Shown in pieces: positions 8,700 to 17,497 of a DNA stretch of 50,621 nt (within the stretch, counting starts at the first letter, position 1; each line of letters begins with the position of its first letter). The notes under the pieces were generated by a model, which was not told where the DNA came from, searched no databases, and saw only the letters and a program-made list of their open reading frames with translations. The stretch is taken from positions 1-50,621 of the forward strand of contig CALWYF010000014.1 of assembly GCA_944385705.1 (NCBI GenBank), read 5' to 3'. Position numbers and translations under genes: made by a program. Source of the stretch: an uncultured Oscillospiraceae bacterium (GTDB taxonomy: Bacteria; Bacillota; Clostridia; Oscillospirales; Oscillospiraceae).

Positions 8700-9920
8700 T
8701 TACTGAGCGGAGACGTAGACGCCATTCTCGATGACCACGGCAACGGGCATCTTGCTCACTTCGCCGGCGGTGGACCAAGTCATGTCGGTACCGGTGAGGC
8801 CGCTGAAGCTCATGGAGGTGAACTGCTCAACCATAGCGTTGCAGATCTCCTCGGCGCTCATGTCGGGAGTGCAGCCGGCGTTCTCCATGGCCTGCTTGAT
8901 AGCGTAGACACAGTCATAGCCGTCGGCAGCGAACTGGTTGGGGGTCTCGCCGAAGCGCTCGTTGTACTCGGCAACGAAGGTTTTGGTCAGCTCATCCTGA
9001 GCATCGGCAGAGAAGGGGGTCAGAACCATGACGCCCTCGGCCAGGGAAGTATCAAAGCCTTCCAGAGTCAGGATGCCGTCCATGCCGTCCACACCGAAGA
9101 AGGTGGGAGTATAGCCCATGGCGTTGGCCTGAGCCAGGATGACGGAGGCGGGCTGGTAGTAGATGGGCAGGAACACAACGTCTGCACCGGCGGCCTGGGC
9201 GGCGGTCAGCTGTACGGAGAAGTCGGTGGCAGTGTCCTCAGTGAAGGTGCCTTCATAAACAACTTCCAGGTTCTGGTTTGCGGCTTCGGCAACGAAGGTG
9301 TCACGGATGCCCTGGGAATAGGCATCGTCGTTGCGGTAGATGACGGCTACCTTGGAATCAGCCATGTTGGCTCCCATGTAGACGGCAGCGCCGCTGCCCT
9401 GGTTGGGGTCGGTGAAGCAGAGCTGGAACATGTTGTCCTTACCGGCGGTGACGTCGGGGGAGGAGGCGGAGGGAGTCAGAGCGAAGACCCGCTCCTCATA
9501 AACCTTAGCGGAAACGGAGATGGCGGAGCCGGTGGTGACAGGGCCTACCAGGACCTGCATGCCCCAGTCCATCAGGTTGTTGTAAGCGTTGACAGCGGTC
9601 TCGCCGTCGGCCACGTCGTCCTCAAACTTGTACTCGATGGGGTAGCCGTTGATGCCGCCGGCGGCGTTGATCTCGTCAACGGCGATCTGGGCGCCGTTCA
9701 TGACGGCCATGCCGTAGATAGCGTTGTCACCGGTGATGGGTCCGATGCCGCCGATGTAGAAGCTGCCGCCCTCGGAGGCGGTATCAGCGGTGGTATCGGT
9801 CTCAGCCTCGGTCTCAGCGGGGGCTTCGGTGGGATCGGCAGTCTCGGTGGTGCTGCCGCAGCCGGCCATCAGGCACATTACCATGGCCATGACCATTACG
9901 AGAGAGATAACTTTTTTCAT
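8700..9920 (-). CDS. livJ: Branched-chain amino acid ABC transporter substrate-binding lipoprotein
   Basis: A 406-residue periplasmic-binding-type protein. Residues 1-20 are a lipoprotein signal peptide ending in the lipobox LMAGC (Cys21). An acidic Thr/Glu-rich linker (about 22-55) leads to a leucine/isoleucine/valine-binding fold starting at FYIGGIGPITGDNAIYG. I take ATG 9920, with AAGGAG six bases upstream, over the in-frame TTG 15 bases earlier. It captures the amino acid outside the membrane for LivHMGF. A terminator-like hairpin lies in the leader just upstream. Confidence 0.95.
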   Translation of the reverse strand: MKKVISLVMVMAMVMCLMAGCGSTTETADPTEAPAETEAETDTTADTASEGGSFYIGGIGPITGDNAIYGMAVMNGAQIAVDEINAAGGINGYPIEYKFEDDVADGETAVNAYNNLMDWGMQVLVGPVTTGSAISVSAKVYEERVFALTPSASSPDVTAGKDNMFQLCFTDPNQGSGAAVYMGANMADSKVAVIYRNDDAYSQGIRDTFVAEAANQNLEVVYEGTFTEDTATDFSVQLTAAQAAGADVVFLPIYYQPASVILAQANAMGYTPTFFGVDGMDGILTLEGFDTSLAEGVMVLTPFSADAQDELTKTFVAEYNERFGETPNQFAADGYDCVYAIKQAMENAGCTPDMSAEEICNAMVEQFTSMSFSGLTGTDMTWSTAGEVSKMPVAVVIENGVYVSAQ

Positions 9921-9950
9921 TTTGTTCTCCTTCAATCAGATATTTATACA

Positions 9951-9987
9951 AAAAATCGGCCCCGACCTTTTTGGTCGGAGCCGATTT
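9951..9987 (-). terminator. Terminator-like hairpin in the livJ leader
   Basis: Read on the minus strand, a 15-bp stem with one mismatch (9987-9973 with 9967-9953) and a five-base loop is followed by T6, about 30 bases before the livJ start. It sits after the stop of the small leader ORF, so it is either that ORF's terminator with livJ expressed by readthrough, or a regulated attenuator. A competing 7-bp pairing is possible between GATTTGA just after the leader stop and TCAAATC at the stem's 5' edge. Confidence 0.75.
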
Positions 9988-10007
9988 GAAGTATACAAAC
10001 AATCAAA

Positions 10008-10256
10008 TCACAGCGCCGTTTGCCAAGCCGGTCGTGCACAGATGCTGCCGCACAGTATTATTACTACGCTAAGCAAGCGTATAATTATAAGGTTCAGGGC
10101 AGCAAAAATGGACACTGCAAGAGCAGTGTCCACGGTAAGCAGCAGAGAGGTATTGGCCTTTTCACACTGGGCGCAGGAAGAGGACGCAGAAGCGGACTCA
10201 TTGGCATTAGCCATTGAGCCACAGGTATTGAAGCGGTTGTTAAAACGTTCAAACAT
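10008..10256 (-). CDS. Small ORF with Ile/Leu/Val-rich end, candidate liv leader peptide
   Basis: An 82-residue ORF starting at ATG 10256 behind AGGAG (in a ggaaaggagacgcaagac context) and directly downstream of a good promoter. Residues 54-68 read LNLIIIRLLSVVIIL: 12 of 15 are Leu, Ile or Val, with codons such as CTT, ATA, TTG and GTA rather than the CTG/ATC that dominate nearby genes. It precedes the branched-chain amino acid transport operon and is followed by a terminator-like hairpin, the layout of leader-peptide attenuation in ilv/leu operons. At 82 residues it is long for a leader peptide, and the run could instead be a membrane helix of a small membrane protein. I recognise no family. 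Confidence 0.55.
   Translation of the reverse strand: MFERFNNRFNTCGSMANANESASASSSCAQCEKANTSLLLTVDTALAVSIFAALNLIIIRLLSVVIILCGSICARPAWQTAL
10104..10132 (-). other. Intrinsic-terminator-like hairpin inside the leader ORF
   Basis: On the minus strand a perfect 10-bp stem (TGGACACTGC, 10132-10123 with 10118-10109) with a TCTT loop is followed at once by T5 (10108-10104). It lies within the 82-codon ORF, just before its Ile/Leu/Val run, so translating ribosomes would mask it. That makes it a plausible translation-dependent checkpoint. Confidence 0.6.
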
Positions 10257-10287
10257 GTCTTGCGTCTCCTTTCCTGAAGTTGCTTGC

Positions 10288-10316
10288 ACTTTAGCACCGG
10301 AATTTGAAACTGTCAA
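10288..10316 (-). promoter_or_regulatory. Sigma-A-type promoter of the liv leader
   Basis: On the minus strand, TTGACA (10316-10311), a 17-base spacer and TAAAGT (10293-10288). It lies about 30 bases before the ribosome binding site and start of the leader ORF, and is the only convincing promoter for the whole liv operon in this stretch. Confidence 0.7.
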
Positions 10317-10660
10317 GACGGGCAAAGCTTTTTCCCTGTTTTTGCCTATATTTACCGATTGGCATTAAAAAACTTTGTCTAATGCTACAAAAATTTTTGA
10401 ATTATCCCTTCCAAAAGGGGACGCAGCGCTTTTTTTCAAATCACAGCAAAAAGCAAAATATGGAAGATGAAGGGGCGCAGAATGCTTATGAATAGCAGCT
10501 TTAGTCCTTTTGCTTTTCATGAATCCGGCTTATAATATTGGCTGAACTCTGTTGTCTGCCGAGTCTTTCAAAACCGTCACATTTGGGAAAGCACCAGGAA
10601 AGAAGCCGGTGCTATAGTCCATATCGTCGAAAGACGAAAATGTCCTATGGAGGAGATAAG
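10317..10660. other. Divergent intergenic region between liv leader and ABC-TCS operon
   Basis: This A/T-richer stretch of about 340 bases has no supportable gene. A TATAAT at 10531-10536 with a weak TTTTGC at 10508-10513 (17-base spacing) is a possible plus-strand promoter for the ABC operon. A small GAAA-loop hairpin (CGTC/GACG, 10626-10637) lies just before the ATPase ribosome binding site. Confidence 0.5.
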
Positions 10661-11329
10661 ATGACTATTCTGGAAACCAGAGATCTGAAGAAGTATTACG
10701 GCTCCGGGGAGACCCAGGTAAAGGCCCTGGACGGCGTCGACTTAAAGGTGGAGAGCGGAGAATTTGTGGCTATCGTGGGCACCTCCGGCTCCGGCAAATC
10801 CACACTGCTGCACATGCTGGGAGGGCTGGACAGGCCCAGCTCCGGCTCGGTCCTGGTAAACGGCAGGGAGATATTTAACCTGAAGGACGAGGAGCTGACC
10901 ATCTTCCGCCGCCGGAAGATAGGCTTCGTTTTTCAGGCCTACAACCTGGTGCCGGTGCTCAGCGTATATGAGAACATTGTATTGCCGGTGGAGCTGGACG
11001 GGAGAAAGCCGGACAGGGACTATATTCACGAGGTGATAAACACCCTGGGACTGGAGAAGAAGCTGAACAATCTGCCCAATCAGCTATCCGGCGGCCAGCA
11101 GCAGAGAGTGGCCATAGCCCGGGCCATGGCGGCAAAGCCCGCCATACTCCTGGCCGACGAGCCCACGGGGAACCTGGACTCCAAGACCAGCCAGGACGTG
11201 CTCTCCCTTATGAAAGTCACCGGGCAGAAATTCTCCCAGACCATGGTGATGATAACCCACAACGAGGAGATCGCCCAGACCGCCCACCGCATCGTCCGCA
11301 TTGAGGACGGGCGTATAGTCCGGCAGTGA
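10661..11329 (+). CDS. ABC transporter ATP-binding protein (MacB/LolD-type)
   Basis: A 222-residue ATPase of the MacB/LolD/FtsE class. Walker A is GTSGSGKST (residues 40-48), the Q-loop region is [10 protein letters not shown], the signature is [14 protein letters not shown], and Walker B is [14 protein letters not shown] choose ATG 10661, preceded by GGAGGAG, because the upstream 41 codons of open frame lack homology-like content. It is followed after 12 bases by a large FtsX-type permease and then a two-component system. That context is typical of cell-envelope stress or antimicrobial-peptide resistance modules; the substrate is not known. Confidence 0.92.
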   Translation: MTILETRDLKKYYGSGETQVKALDGVDLKVESGEFVAIVGTSGSGKSTLLHMLGGLDRPSSGSVLVNGREIFNLKDEELTIFRRRKIGFVFQAYNLVPVLSVYENIVLPVELDGRKPDRDYIHEVINTLGLEKKLNNLPNQLSGGQQQRVAIARAMAAKPAILLADEPTGNLDSKTSQDVLSLMKVTGQKFSQTMVMITHNEEIAQTAHRIVRIEDGRIVRQ

Positions 11330-11341
11330 GGGGGCGGTGAA

Positions 11342-14014
11342 ATGAAAGTTGCCAACGGAAAATGTATAAGACGTCTTGGCTTCAGGGCCCTGGGAGCCGG
11401 CCGAAGCCGGAACATCGTGGCGGTGCTGGCCATCGCCCTGACCGCCCTGCTCTTCACCTCCCTTTTCACCATAGCCCTGTCCATAAACGAAGGCATACAG
11501 CAGGCAGGCTTCCGCCAGGCCGGGGGCTATGCCCACGGAGGCTTCAAGTATCTCAGTGAAGATCAGTTCAACGAGCTGAAGGATGCCCCCCTCATAGAGT
11601 CCTGGGGTCTGCGCCGCTTTTTGGGCATGCCCGAAGATGTACCCTTCAACAAGGCCCATGTGGAGCTGGGCTATTCCGATGCAAACAATGCCCACTGGAT
11701 GTACTGCGACCCGGTGGAGGGGCGGCTGCCTCAGGAAGGCACCGACGAGGCGGCCACAGACACCCGTGTTCTGTCGCTGCTGGGAGTGGAGCCCCGGCTG
11801 GGGGAGAAGTTCACCATCAGCTTCACTGTGGACGGCAAGGAGACCACCCAGAGCTTTACCCTCTGCGGCTGGTGGGAGTATGACGAGGCTGTTACGGCCA
11901 GCCATGTTCTGCTGCCGGAGAGCCGGGTAGACGCCGTGCTGGAGAAGCTGGATGTGACTCCTCCGGGCCGGGACGGTATGACCGGCACCTGGAACATGGA
12001 CGTGATGCTGAAAAGCGGCTCCCGCTCCATTGCCGACGATCTGGCCCGTATACTTAAAAATCACGGCTACCAGAACGAGAGCCTCAGTGCCGGGAACAAC
12101 TATATCGCTACCGGTGTGAACTGGGCCTACACCGGGGCAAAGCTGTCGGAAAATCTGGACCCGGTGACGGCGCTGATAGTCCTGCTTGTCCTGGCCGTGA
12201 TACTCCTCACCGGCTACCTCATCATCTACAACGTGTTCCAGATATCCGTGGCCGGGGATATACGCTTTTATGGGCTGTTGAAAACCATAGGCACCACCCC
12301 AAGACAGCTGAAGCGCATCATCCGCATCCAGGCCCTGAGCCTGTCGGCAGCGGGCATACCCCTGGGGCTGCTGCTGGGCTGGGCAGTGGGAAGCCTGCTT
12401 GTGCCGGTAATAGTTTCCCAGCTCAGCGCTGTGGTCACCGTGGTGTCCGTAAGCCCCTGGATATTCCTTTTTTCCGCAGCCTTTGCCCTGGTGACTGTAC
12501 TCATATCCTGCCGCCGCCCCGGGCGCATGGCGGCCCGGGTGTCCCCGGTGGAGGCGGTGAGATACACCGAGGGCAGCGTATCCATTAAGGCCCACCGCAG
12601 CCGCAAGGGCGTTTCTCTTTTCTCCATGGCCCGGGCCAACCTGGGCCGCAGCCGGGGCAAGACCTTCATCACCGTGCTAAGCCTTTCCCTGGCGGTGCTG
12701 CTGCTGACCATGACGGTGACACTCACCGGCAGCTTTGACATGGACAAATACGTCTCCTACTTCACTGCCAGCGATTTCATAATCGGCAATGCGGGCCAGT
12801 TCCAGACCGGTGAGATCTTTAATCCGGACATTGCTCTGCCGGAGGAGGCCGTAAGCGCCATACAGGCCCAGGGCGGAATAGAGGACGGAGGACTCATCTA
12901 TGGCCGCACTTCCACCGTTGAAGAATTTGTCACCGAGGAATACTACCGGGATATGCACGGCCGCTGGAATACGCCGGAACAGCTGGACTCCATGATAGCT
13001 TTCATGGAGAGAAACGAAGACGGCCTGCTCTGCGACACCGCCCAGCTCTACGGCATGGAGGACTTTGCCTTAGGCTATCTGCAGGTGCTGGAGGGGGATC
13101 TGAGCAAGCTGGAGAATACCGACGGGAACTACATTGCGGCGGTATACTCCGATGATGACTACGGCAACATCGAGCCTGACAGTCACTGGGCAAAGCTGGG
13201 GGACAAGATAACTCTGCGCTATGTGGAGGAGTTTGAGTATTACAACGGCCGCACCGGGGAGGTCTACGGCTCCTGGGACAAGGTGCCTGCCAGCGTGGCC
13301 CAGGGCGACGATCCCATCGGTTGCCGGGCGGTAAAATACCGGGATGTGGAATACACTGTGGCGGCCCTGGTGGTGGTGCCCAACGCCCTCAGCTACGGCT
13401 ACTACGGCAGCGACGAATTCGTCCTGGGGGCGGAGACCTTCATCCGGGACACCGGCACGGACTGCGTGATGTACTATGCCTTTGACACTGTGGACGATGA
13501 GGCCAATGCCGCCATGGAGAGCTTCCTTGAAGACTTTACGGAGAACACAATGCCGGAGCTGGACTACGAGAGCAAGAGCGGCTATGCCGCCGAGTTTGAG
13601 AGTACCAGGAATATGTTTTCTCTACTGGGGGGAGGCCTCAGCTTCATCGTGGGGCTGGTGGGGGTGCTTAACTTTGTAAACGCCATATTCACCGGCATAT
13701 CCTCCCGCCGCCGGGAGCTGGCTGTACTCCAGGCCATAGGCATGACCGGCGGGCAGCTCAAGACCATGCTGGCTGTAGAGGGACTGCTGTACACTCTGGG
13801 CGCGGCAGTATTGAGCCTGGCTCTCACCCTGCTGACAGCCCCGCTCATGTCCCGGTCCCTGGAAAAGCTGATGTGGTTTTTGAGCTACCGTTTCCAGCTA
13901 TGGCCCATATTTGCCATTTTGCCTGTCTTTGTTCTGCTGGGTGTGGTCATACCTGTGCTCAGCTACCACAGCTTTTGCCGCTACTCCACTGTGGAGCGGC
14001 TGAGACAGGAATAA
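11342..14014 (+). CDS. FtsX-like ABC transporter permease
   Basis: An 890-residue permease made of two FtsX-type modules, each a four-helix unit with a large extracytoplasmic domain. The first helix is at about residues 24-46, followed by a soluble domain to about 275 and helices near 276-300, 325-355 and 370-390. A second unit starts near 440, with an extracellular domain to about 750 and three C-terminal helices. This eight-helix, two-loop plan differs from BceB-type permeases (ten helices, one big loop). It works with the upstream ATPase, probably as a mechanotransmission pump or sensor rather than a classical importer. Confidence 0.88.
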   Translation: MKVANGKCIRRLGFRALGAGRSRNIVAVLAIALTALLFTSLFTIALSINEGIQQAGFRQAGGYAHGGFKYLSEDQFNELKDAPLIESWGLRRFLGMPEDVPFNKAHVELGYSDANNAHWMYCDPVEGRLPQEGTDEAATDTRVLSLLGVEPRLGEKFTISFTVDGKETTQSFTLCGWWEYDEAVTASHVLLPESRVDAVLEKLDVTPPGRDGMTGTWNMDVMLKSGSRSIADDLARILKNHGYQNESLSAGNNYIATGVNWAYTGAKLSENLDPVTALIVLLVLAVILLTGYLIIYNVFQISVAGDIRFYGLLKTIGTTPRQLKRIIRIQALSLSAAGIPLGLLLGWAVGSLLVPVIVSQLSAVVTVVSVSPWIFLFSAAFALVTVLISCRRPGRMAARVSPVEAVRYTEGSVSIKAHRSRKGVSLFSMARANLGRSRGKTFITVLSLSLAVLLLTMTVTLTGSFDMDKYVSYFTASDFIIGNAGQFQTGEIFNPDIALPEEAVSAIQAQGGIEDGGLIYGRTSTVEEFVTEEYYRDMHGRWNTPEQLDSMIAFMERNEDGLLCDTAQLYGMEDFALGYLQVLEGDLSKLENTDGNYIAAVYSDDDYGNIEPDSHWAKLGDKITLRYVEEFEYYNGRTGEVYGSWDKVPASVAQGDDPIGCRAVKYRDVEYTVAALVVVPNALSYGYYGSDEFVLGAETFIRDTGTDCVMYYAFDTVDDEANAAMESFLEDFTENTMPELDYESKSGYAAEFESTRNMFSLLGGGLSFIVGLVGVLNFVNAIFTGISSRRRELAVLQAIGMTGGQLKTMLAVEGLLYTLGAAVLSLALTLLTAPLMSRSLEKLMWFLSYRFQLWPIFAILPVFVLLGVVIPVLSYHSFCRYSTVERLRQE

Positions 14015-14051
14015 AAAGAAAACTGCCCCATGGGGCGGAGAACTGCCGGTG

Positions 14052-14080
14052 TGGAAATCCGTTGAAAACTGAGATATAAT
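14052..14080 (+). promoter_or_regulatory. Possible internal promoter for the two-component genes
   Basis: TGGAAA (14052-14057), a 17-base spacer and a perfect TATAAT (14075-14080) lie in the 100-base gap between permease and response regulator, 35 bases before the regulator start. Confidence 0.5.
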
Positions 14081-14114
14081 AATTCAAGTATATTACTTTT
14101 GAGAGGTGAAGCCC

Positions 14115-14795
14115 GTGGAGAGGATATTCCTGCTGGAGGACGATGAGACTCTGGGCCAGGGCATTGCCATAGCTCTGGAGAGTCCGGAAAGAAAGGTCAC
14201 CAGAGCTTTGAGCAAGGCAGAGGCGGAAAAAATACTGGCCGCCGAGAGCTTCAATCTGCTGATACTTGATGTGAATCTGCCTGACGGCAGCGGACTGGAC
14301 CTGCTCAAGGATATCCGCCGGAGCAGCGCCGTGCCTGTTATCCTCCTCACCGCCAACGACATGGAGCTGGACGAGGTTACCGGCCTGGAATCCGGGGCCG
14401 ATGACTATATAACCAAGCCCTTTTCCCTGGCGGTGCTGAGAGCAAGAGTGGCGGCTCAGCTGCGCCGTGGGGATCAGAAGCAGCCTGAGGCTGTGGAACT
14501 GGGGCCCTTCCGCTTCGATTTCCAGACGATGGATTTTCGCCGGGAGGGAAAGGCAGTGGAGCTCTCAAAAACCGAGCAGCGGCTGCTGCGGGTACTGGTG
14601 GAAAACCGGGGGCGCACTCTGCCCCGATCTCTGCTGGTGGACCGGGTGTGGACGGACGGGGCTGAATATGTGGATGAAAACGCCCTGTCCGTCACCGTGA
14701 AGCGCCTGCGTGGTAAGCTGGAAAAGGACTCGGCAAACCCGGAGTATATCAAAACGGTGTACGGCATCGGCTACACTTGGGCGGTGAAGCCATGA
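14115..14795 (+). CDS. OmpR/PhoB-family response regulator
   Basis: A 226-residue regulator with an N-terminal receiver (acidic pair D9/D10, phospho-acceptor D52 in LILDVNLPDG, and the K of DDYITKPF) and a C-terminal winged helix (about residues 125-222, ending VYGIGYTW). I start at GTG 14115 because GAGAGGTG (14101-14108) then serves as ribosome binding site; the GTG at 14106 overlaps it. The kinase gene overlaps by 4 bases. It most likely controls the upstream ABC transporter operon. Confidence 0.93.
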   Translation: MERIFLLEDDETLGQGIAIALESPERKVTRALSKAEAEKILAAESFNLLILDVNLPDGSGLDLLKDIRRSSAVPVILLTANDMELDEVTGLESGADDYITKPFSLAVLRARVAAQLRRGDQKQPEAVELGPFRFDFQTMDFRREGKAVELSKTEQRLLRVLVENRGRTLPRSLLVDRVWTDGAEYVDENALSVTVKRLRGKLEKDSANPEYIKTVYGIGYTWAVKP

Positions 14796-15691
14796 GCGGC
14801 TATATCTTTGGCATCGTGGCCCTGCTGCTGGCGGCCTTGTTTGTACTTCTCAGCCGCCGGCGCACCGCCCGAATAATGGACAGTCTGGCCACCATGCTTA
14901 CAGAGGCAATGGAGGGCCGCTTCCCTGCGGAGAGTTTTGACGAGAGCCGCATGTCCTCTCTGGAAAGCCGATTGGCCCAGTACCTGTCGGCAGCCCAGGT
15001 CTCAGCCGTTAATTTGAAAAACCAGCGGGACCAGATAAACGGCCTTATATCAGACATCTCCCACCAGACAAAGACCCCGGTGGCAAACCTGAAGCTCTAT
15101 TCCCAGCTTTTGGAGGAGCAGCCCCTCAGCCCCCAGGCCAGCGACTGCGTCAGGGCAATCTCTGCCCAGACGGAAAAGCTGGAGAGCCTTATGGAGGCCC
15201 TGGTGAAAAGCTCCCGTCTGGAGACGGGGATACTTGCCCTGCACCCGGAACGCCAGGCCATAGGGCCCATGCTTCAGCGGGCGGTGGAGCAGTATATGCC
15301 CATGACCCGGGAAAAGAATATAAGCCTTAGCCTCACAACGGCGGAGGGCGAAGCAGTGTTTGACGCCAAGTGGACGGAGGAGGCGGTGTGCAACCTGCTG
15401 GATAATGCAGTGAAGTACACCCCGGCGGGGGGCAGAGTCACCGTAAGCAGCCGGGACTTTGAGATGTTTTCCGTGATTCGGGTGGAGGACACCGGGCCGG
15501 GCATAGCGGAGGAGGAGCAGGCCAGGGTGTTCTCCCGTTTCTACCGCAGCCCCTCCGTCCGGGACAGGGAGGGCGTGGGCCTGGGGCTCTGCCTCACCAG
15601 GCAGATTGCGGAGGGCCAAGGGGGCTATGTGAAGCTGGACAGCGCCCCGGGCCGGGGCTGTCGCTTTTCCTTATACCTTCCCCGTGGATAG
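14792..15691 (+). CDS. Sensor histidine kinase
   Basis: A 299-residue kinase with one N-terminal membrane helix (about residues 4-21), no extracellular sensing domain and no obvious HAMP. It continues into a dimerisation domain with H91 in SDISHQTKTPV and an ATPase domain with NLLDNAVKYTP, DTGPGIAEEE and GVGLGLCL boxes. ATG 14792 forms an ATGA overlap with the regulator stop; the upstream in-frame TTG has no ribosome binding site. Lacking its own sensor, it probably takes its cue from the neighbouring permease. Confidence 0.92.
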   Translation: MSGYIFGIVALLLAALFVLLSRRRTARIMDSLATMLTEAMEGRFPAESFDESRMSSLESRLAQYLSAAQVSAVNLKNQRDQINGLISDISHQTKTPVANLKLYSQLLEEQPLSPQASDCVRAISAQTEKLESLMEALVKSSRLETGILALHPERQAIGPMLQRAVEQYMPMTREKNISLSLTTAEGEAVFDAKWTEEAVCNLLDNAVKYTPAGGRVTVSSRDFEMFSVIRVEDTGPGIAEEEQARVFSRFYRSPSVRDREGVGLGLCLTRQIAEGQGGYVKLDSAPGRGCRFSLYLPRG

Positions 15692-15697
15692 TAAAGC

Positions 15698-15739
15698 AAT
15701 CGGGAGTACATGGTCAAAGTACATGTACTCCCGATTTTT
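15698..15739 (+). terminator. Terminator after the histidine kinase gene
   Basis: A perfect 15-bp stem (15698-15712 with 15722-15736) with a 9-base loop runs into T5. It ends the ABC-two-component operon just before the convergent SGNH hydrolase gene. Confidence 0.9.
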
Positions 15740-15789
15740 ATATGCCGATTGTAACCGGCGGTCCTGAGTTTTCAGTTTATTTGTGCGCC

Positions 15790-16488
15790 CTAGTCCCTGC
15801 ACTTTATCGCCTTGTACACCGTCTCCGCCAGGAGGCGGGCACCGGGGACATTGGGGTGGCAGCCGTCCACGAACAGCTCCTTTTTCCCGAAAAAGGCCCC
15901 GTGGACATCCACACATTCCAGCCCCAGCTCCTCCGCCACCCGGCGGCAGATGGGCACCACCTCATTTTCCAGCACGTCTCCCTGAATGGTCCAGAGCACC
16001 TTCTTCCAGAAGTGAAAAACGCTGGGGGGAGTCATAAGAAGCACCCTGGGACGGCTGCCCAGCGCCCGGTAGCTCTCTGCCAGCCGGGCCAGAGAGCGGG
16101 CATAGCTTTCAGCCTTCCAGTTGTTGGGCTTTGAGTCATTGCTGCCCAGCATTATCAGCACTATGTCCGGCTGAAAGTCCAGGCTCTTTTTATAGAGCTT
16201 CTCCGCCGTGTAAGGATTGTCACCGTCGGTGGAGGCAGTGCGGTTGGAAAAGCCGAAGTTTCCCACACAGTAGTCCTCCCCCAGCATTTTTTGCAGAACG
16301 CTGGGATAGCTGTTCCACAGCTGACCACAAACGAAAAAGCCGTAAGTAATGCTGTCTCCAACGCAGGCCACCCGAATCTGGCCGGGTCTGGGCCGGGGCA
16401 GGATGTGCAGCCTGTCCAGCATGCCCATGTACACTGCAAGGGCCAGGATAAACAGAATTATTATAACGATTACTGCTATAGCCATCAT
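15790..16488 (-). CDS. SGNH/GDSL-family hydrolase, membrane anchored
   Basis: A 232-residue protein with one N-terminal membrane helix (about residues 2-22) and an SGNH esterase domain facing outward. Block I is GDSIT with Ser46, block III is GSND with Asn117, and block V is DGCHPN with Asp208 and His211. Such enzymes remove acyl groups from carbohydrates or lipids; the target here is unknown, though a wall or glycan ester is plausible for an extracellular enzyme. It is 19 bases downstream of the deoxyribosyltransferase gene and probably co-transcribed with it. Confidence 0.85.
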   Translation of the reverse strand: MMAIAVIVIIILFILALAVYMGMLDRLHILPRPRPGQIRVACVGDSITYGFFVCGQLWNSYPSVLQKMLGEDYCVGNFGFSNRTASTDGDNPYTAEKLYKKSLDFQPDIVLIMLGSNDSKPNNWKAESYARSLARLAESYRALGSRPRVLLMTPPSVFHFWKKVLWTIQGDVLENEVVPICRRVAEELGLECVDVHGAFFGKKELFVDGCHPNVPGARLLAETVYKAIKCRD

Positions 16489-16507
16489 GCCGATACCCCG
16501 CCTGTCA

Positions 16508-16930
16508 TCAGCTCAGAGCAGAGAAAAACTCACGCAGCTCTTCTTCATTGCGGAGAACTTTCTCCGGGGCGCCGTGGAGCATAACATTGTCAAAGCCGTC
16601 AATAAAGCAGCGGGCGTCGGTCTTGTAGCCTATGCAGCGCTTGCCTTTGGCATAGCAGTAGCCCAGCTCAAAGCAGGCCCCCTCGTCGGGCACCCGGCCG
16701 TCAAAGACAAAGAGCACAGCCTCGCACCAGTCCATGTGCTCACAGTCCAGCCTGAAGAGATAATCCCTTTTAGGCAGCCCCTCTATTATCTCCGGCAGTT
16801 CTGCCACGCAGCCACCGTCCCTCTGGGGCAGAAAGGTCTCATGGCCGCAGGAGCGGAGTATGGCATCTATGCGCTCGTTAAATTCCCGTTCCCCCTGATT
16901 GAAAAGCGGGGCAGCTATGTATATCTTCAT
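16508..16930 (-). CDS. Nucleoside 2-deoxyribosyltransferase
   Basis: A 140-residue enzyme that swaps the base of 2'-deoxyribonucleosides. The family motifs are IYIAAPLFNQGE at the N-terminus and DGRVPDEGACFELGY, which supplies the catalytic glutamate (E88) and the acidic substrate-binding residues. I place the start at ATG 16930, preceded by GGAGG with a 7-base spacer; the longer open frame upstream runs into the promoter. It likely serves nucleobase salvage. Confidence 0.9.
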   Translation of the reverse strand: MKIYIAAPLFNQGEREFNERIDAILRSCGHETFLPQRDGGCVAELPEIIEGLPKRDYLFRLDCEHMDWCEAVLFVFDGRVPDEGACFELGYCYAKGKRCIGYKTDARCFIDGFDNVMLHGAPEKVLRNEEELREFFSALS

Positions 16931-17000
16931 GGCGTTTACCTCCAGGGCCGGGGAGAGAGAAGATTCAAGGACAGGCCATAAATCCCCGGCAGTTTTATCT

Positions 17001-17028
17001 ATTATAGCACAATTTTTCCACCGCACAA
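17001..17028 (-). promoter_or_regulatory. Promoter for the deoxyribosyltransferase-SGNH operon
   Basis: On the minus strand, TTGTGC (17028-17023), 16 bases, then a perfect TATAAT (17006-17001), about 70 bases before the start codon. Confidence 0.6.
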
Positions 17029-17227
17029 GTTCGAGCCCGGCTTTATGAAAACATAAAAAAACTCCGCAGCTCTAAGCTACGGAAAACAGTCACTGTTCAC
17101 TGTATTATATAAAGCGATTACCGAAAGAGATTGAGGGAAAACCAAACCGAAGCCCAACGTAAGTGGATTCGGTTTGGAGAAGGAGGGGCAGCGAAATGAG
17201 CGAGCTCTGATTTTTAATGCAAAGCAT
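17029..17227. other. Non-coding stretch downstream of tRNA-Val
   Basis: I see no supportable gene. It contains a perfect 10-bp inverted repeat (CCAAACCGAA 17142-17151 with TTCGGTTTGG 17168-17177) and a shorter one near 17072-17090. An apparent minus-strand ORF here runs through the tRNA gene and is not credible. Confidence 0.5.
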
Positions 17228-17262
17228 AAAAATCGGAGCAAGCAATATGAAGCTTGCTCCGA
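17228..17262 (-). terminator. Terminator of tRNA-Val
   Basis: Read on the minus strand, a perfect 11-bp stem (17262-17252 with 17243-17233), an 8-base loop and T5 begin 6 bases after the tRNA CCA end. Confidence 0.9.
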
Positions 17263-17267
17263 CGCAG

Positions 17268-17343
17268 TGGTGGACGATACAAGACTCGAACTTGTGACCT
17301 CCCGCACGTCAAGCGGATGCGCTACCAGCTGCGCCAATCGTCC
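17268..17343 (-). tRNA. tRNA-Val (anticodon GAC)
   Basis: A 76-base cloverleaf with acceptor GGACGAT pairing ATCGTCC and an encoded CCA. The D-arm contains AGCTGGTAGC, the anticodon loop is TTGACGT giving anticodon GAC (valine, GUC/GUU codons), and the T-arm is ACAAG-TTCGAGT-CTTGT. It is a single-gene unit with its own terminator. Confidence 0.95.
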
Positions 17344-17442
17344 GGCTCTCTATCAGCATGAGGTATTCTATAACATGGAAAGCCAAATGTCAAGAATTTT
17401 TTCTCAGCCGCCCTGTTTTTTTGCAAAAAAGGCAGGAGAAAA

Positions 17443-17471
17443 GAATAAGAGCGGCAAAAAAGCACATGCTA
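17443..17471 (+). promoter_or_regulatory. Sigma-G-like sporulation promoter for spoVAC
   Basis: GAATA (17443-17447) and CATGCTA (17465-17471), 17 bases apart, fit the forespore sigma-G pattern GMATR-N18-CATNMTA apart from one base of spacing. It lies about 27 bases before the spoVAC start; spoVA operons are sigma-G controlled in Bacillus. Confidence 0.55.
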
Positions 17472-17497
17472 CAGATACAGGTAATGGAGGCGAGAAC

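Noticed and set aside
10661..15691. A BceAB-BceRS bacitracin module
   Set aside because: Gene content is similar, but the permease has two large extracellular domains and about eight helices instead of the ten-helix BceB plan. The kinase also has one rather than two membrane helices.
17077..17337. An 86-codon minus-strand ORF
   Set aside because: It runs through the whole tRNA-Val gene and its terminator.
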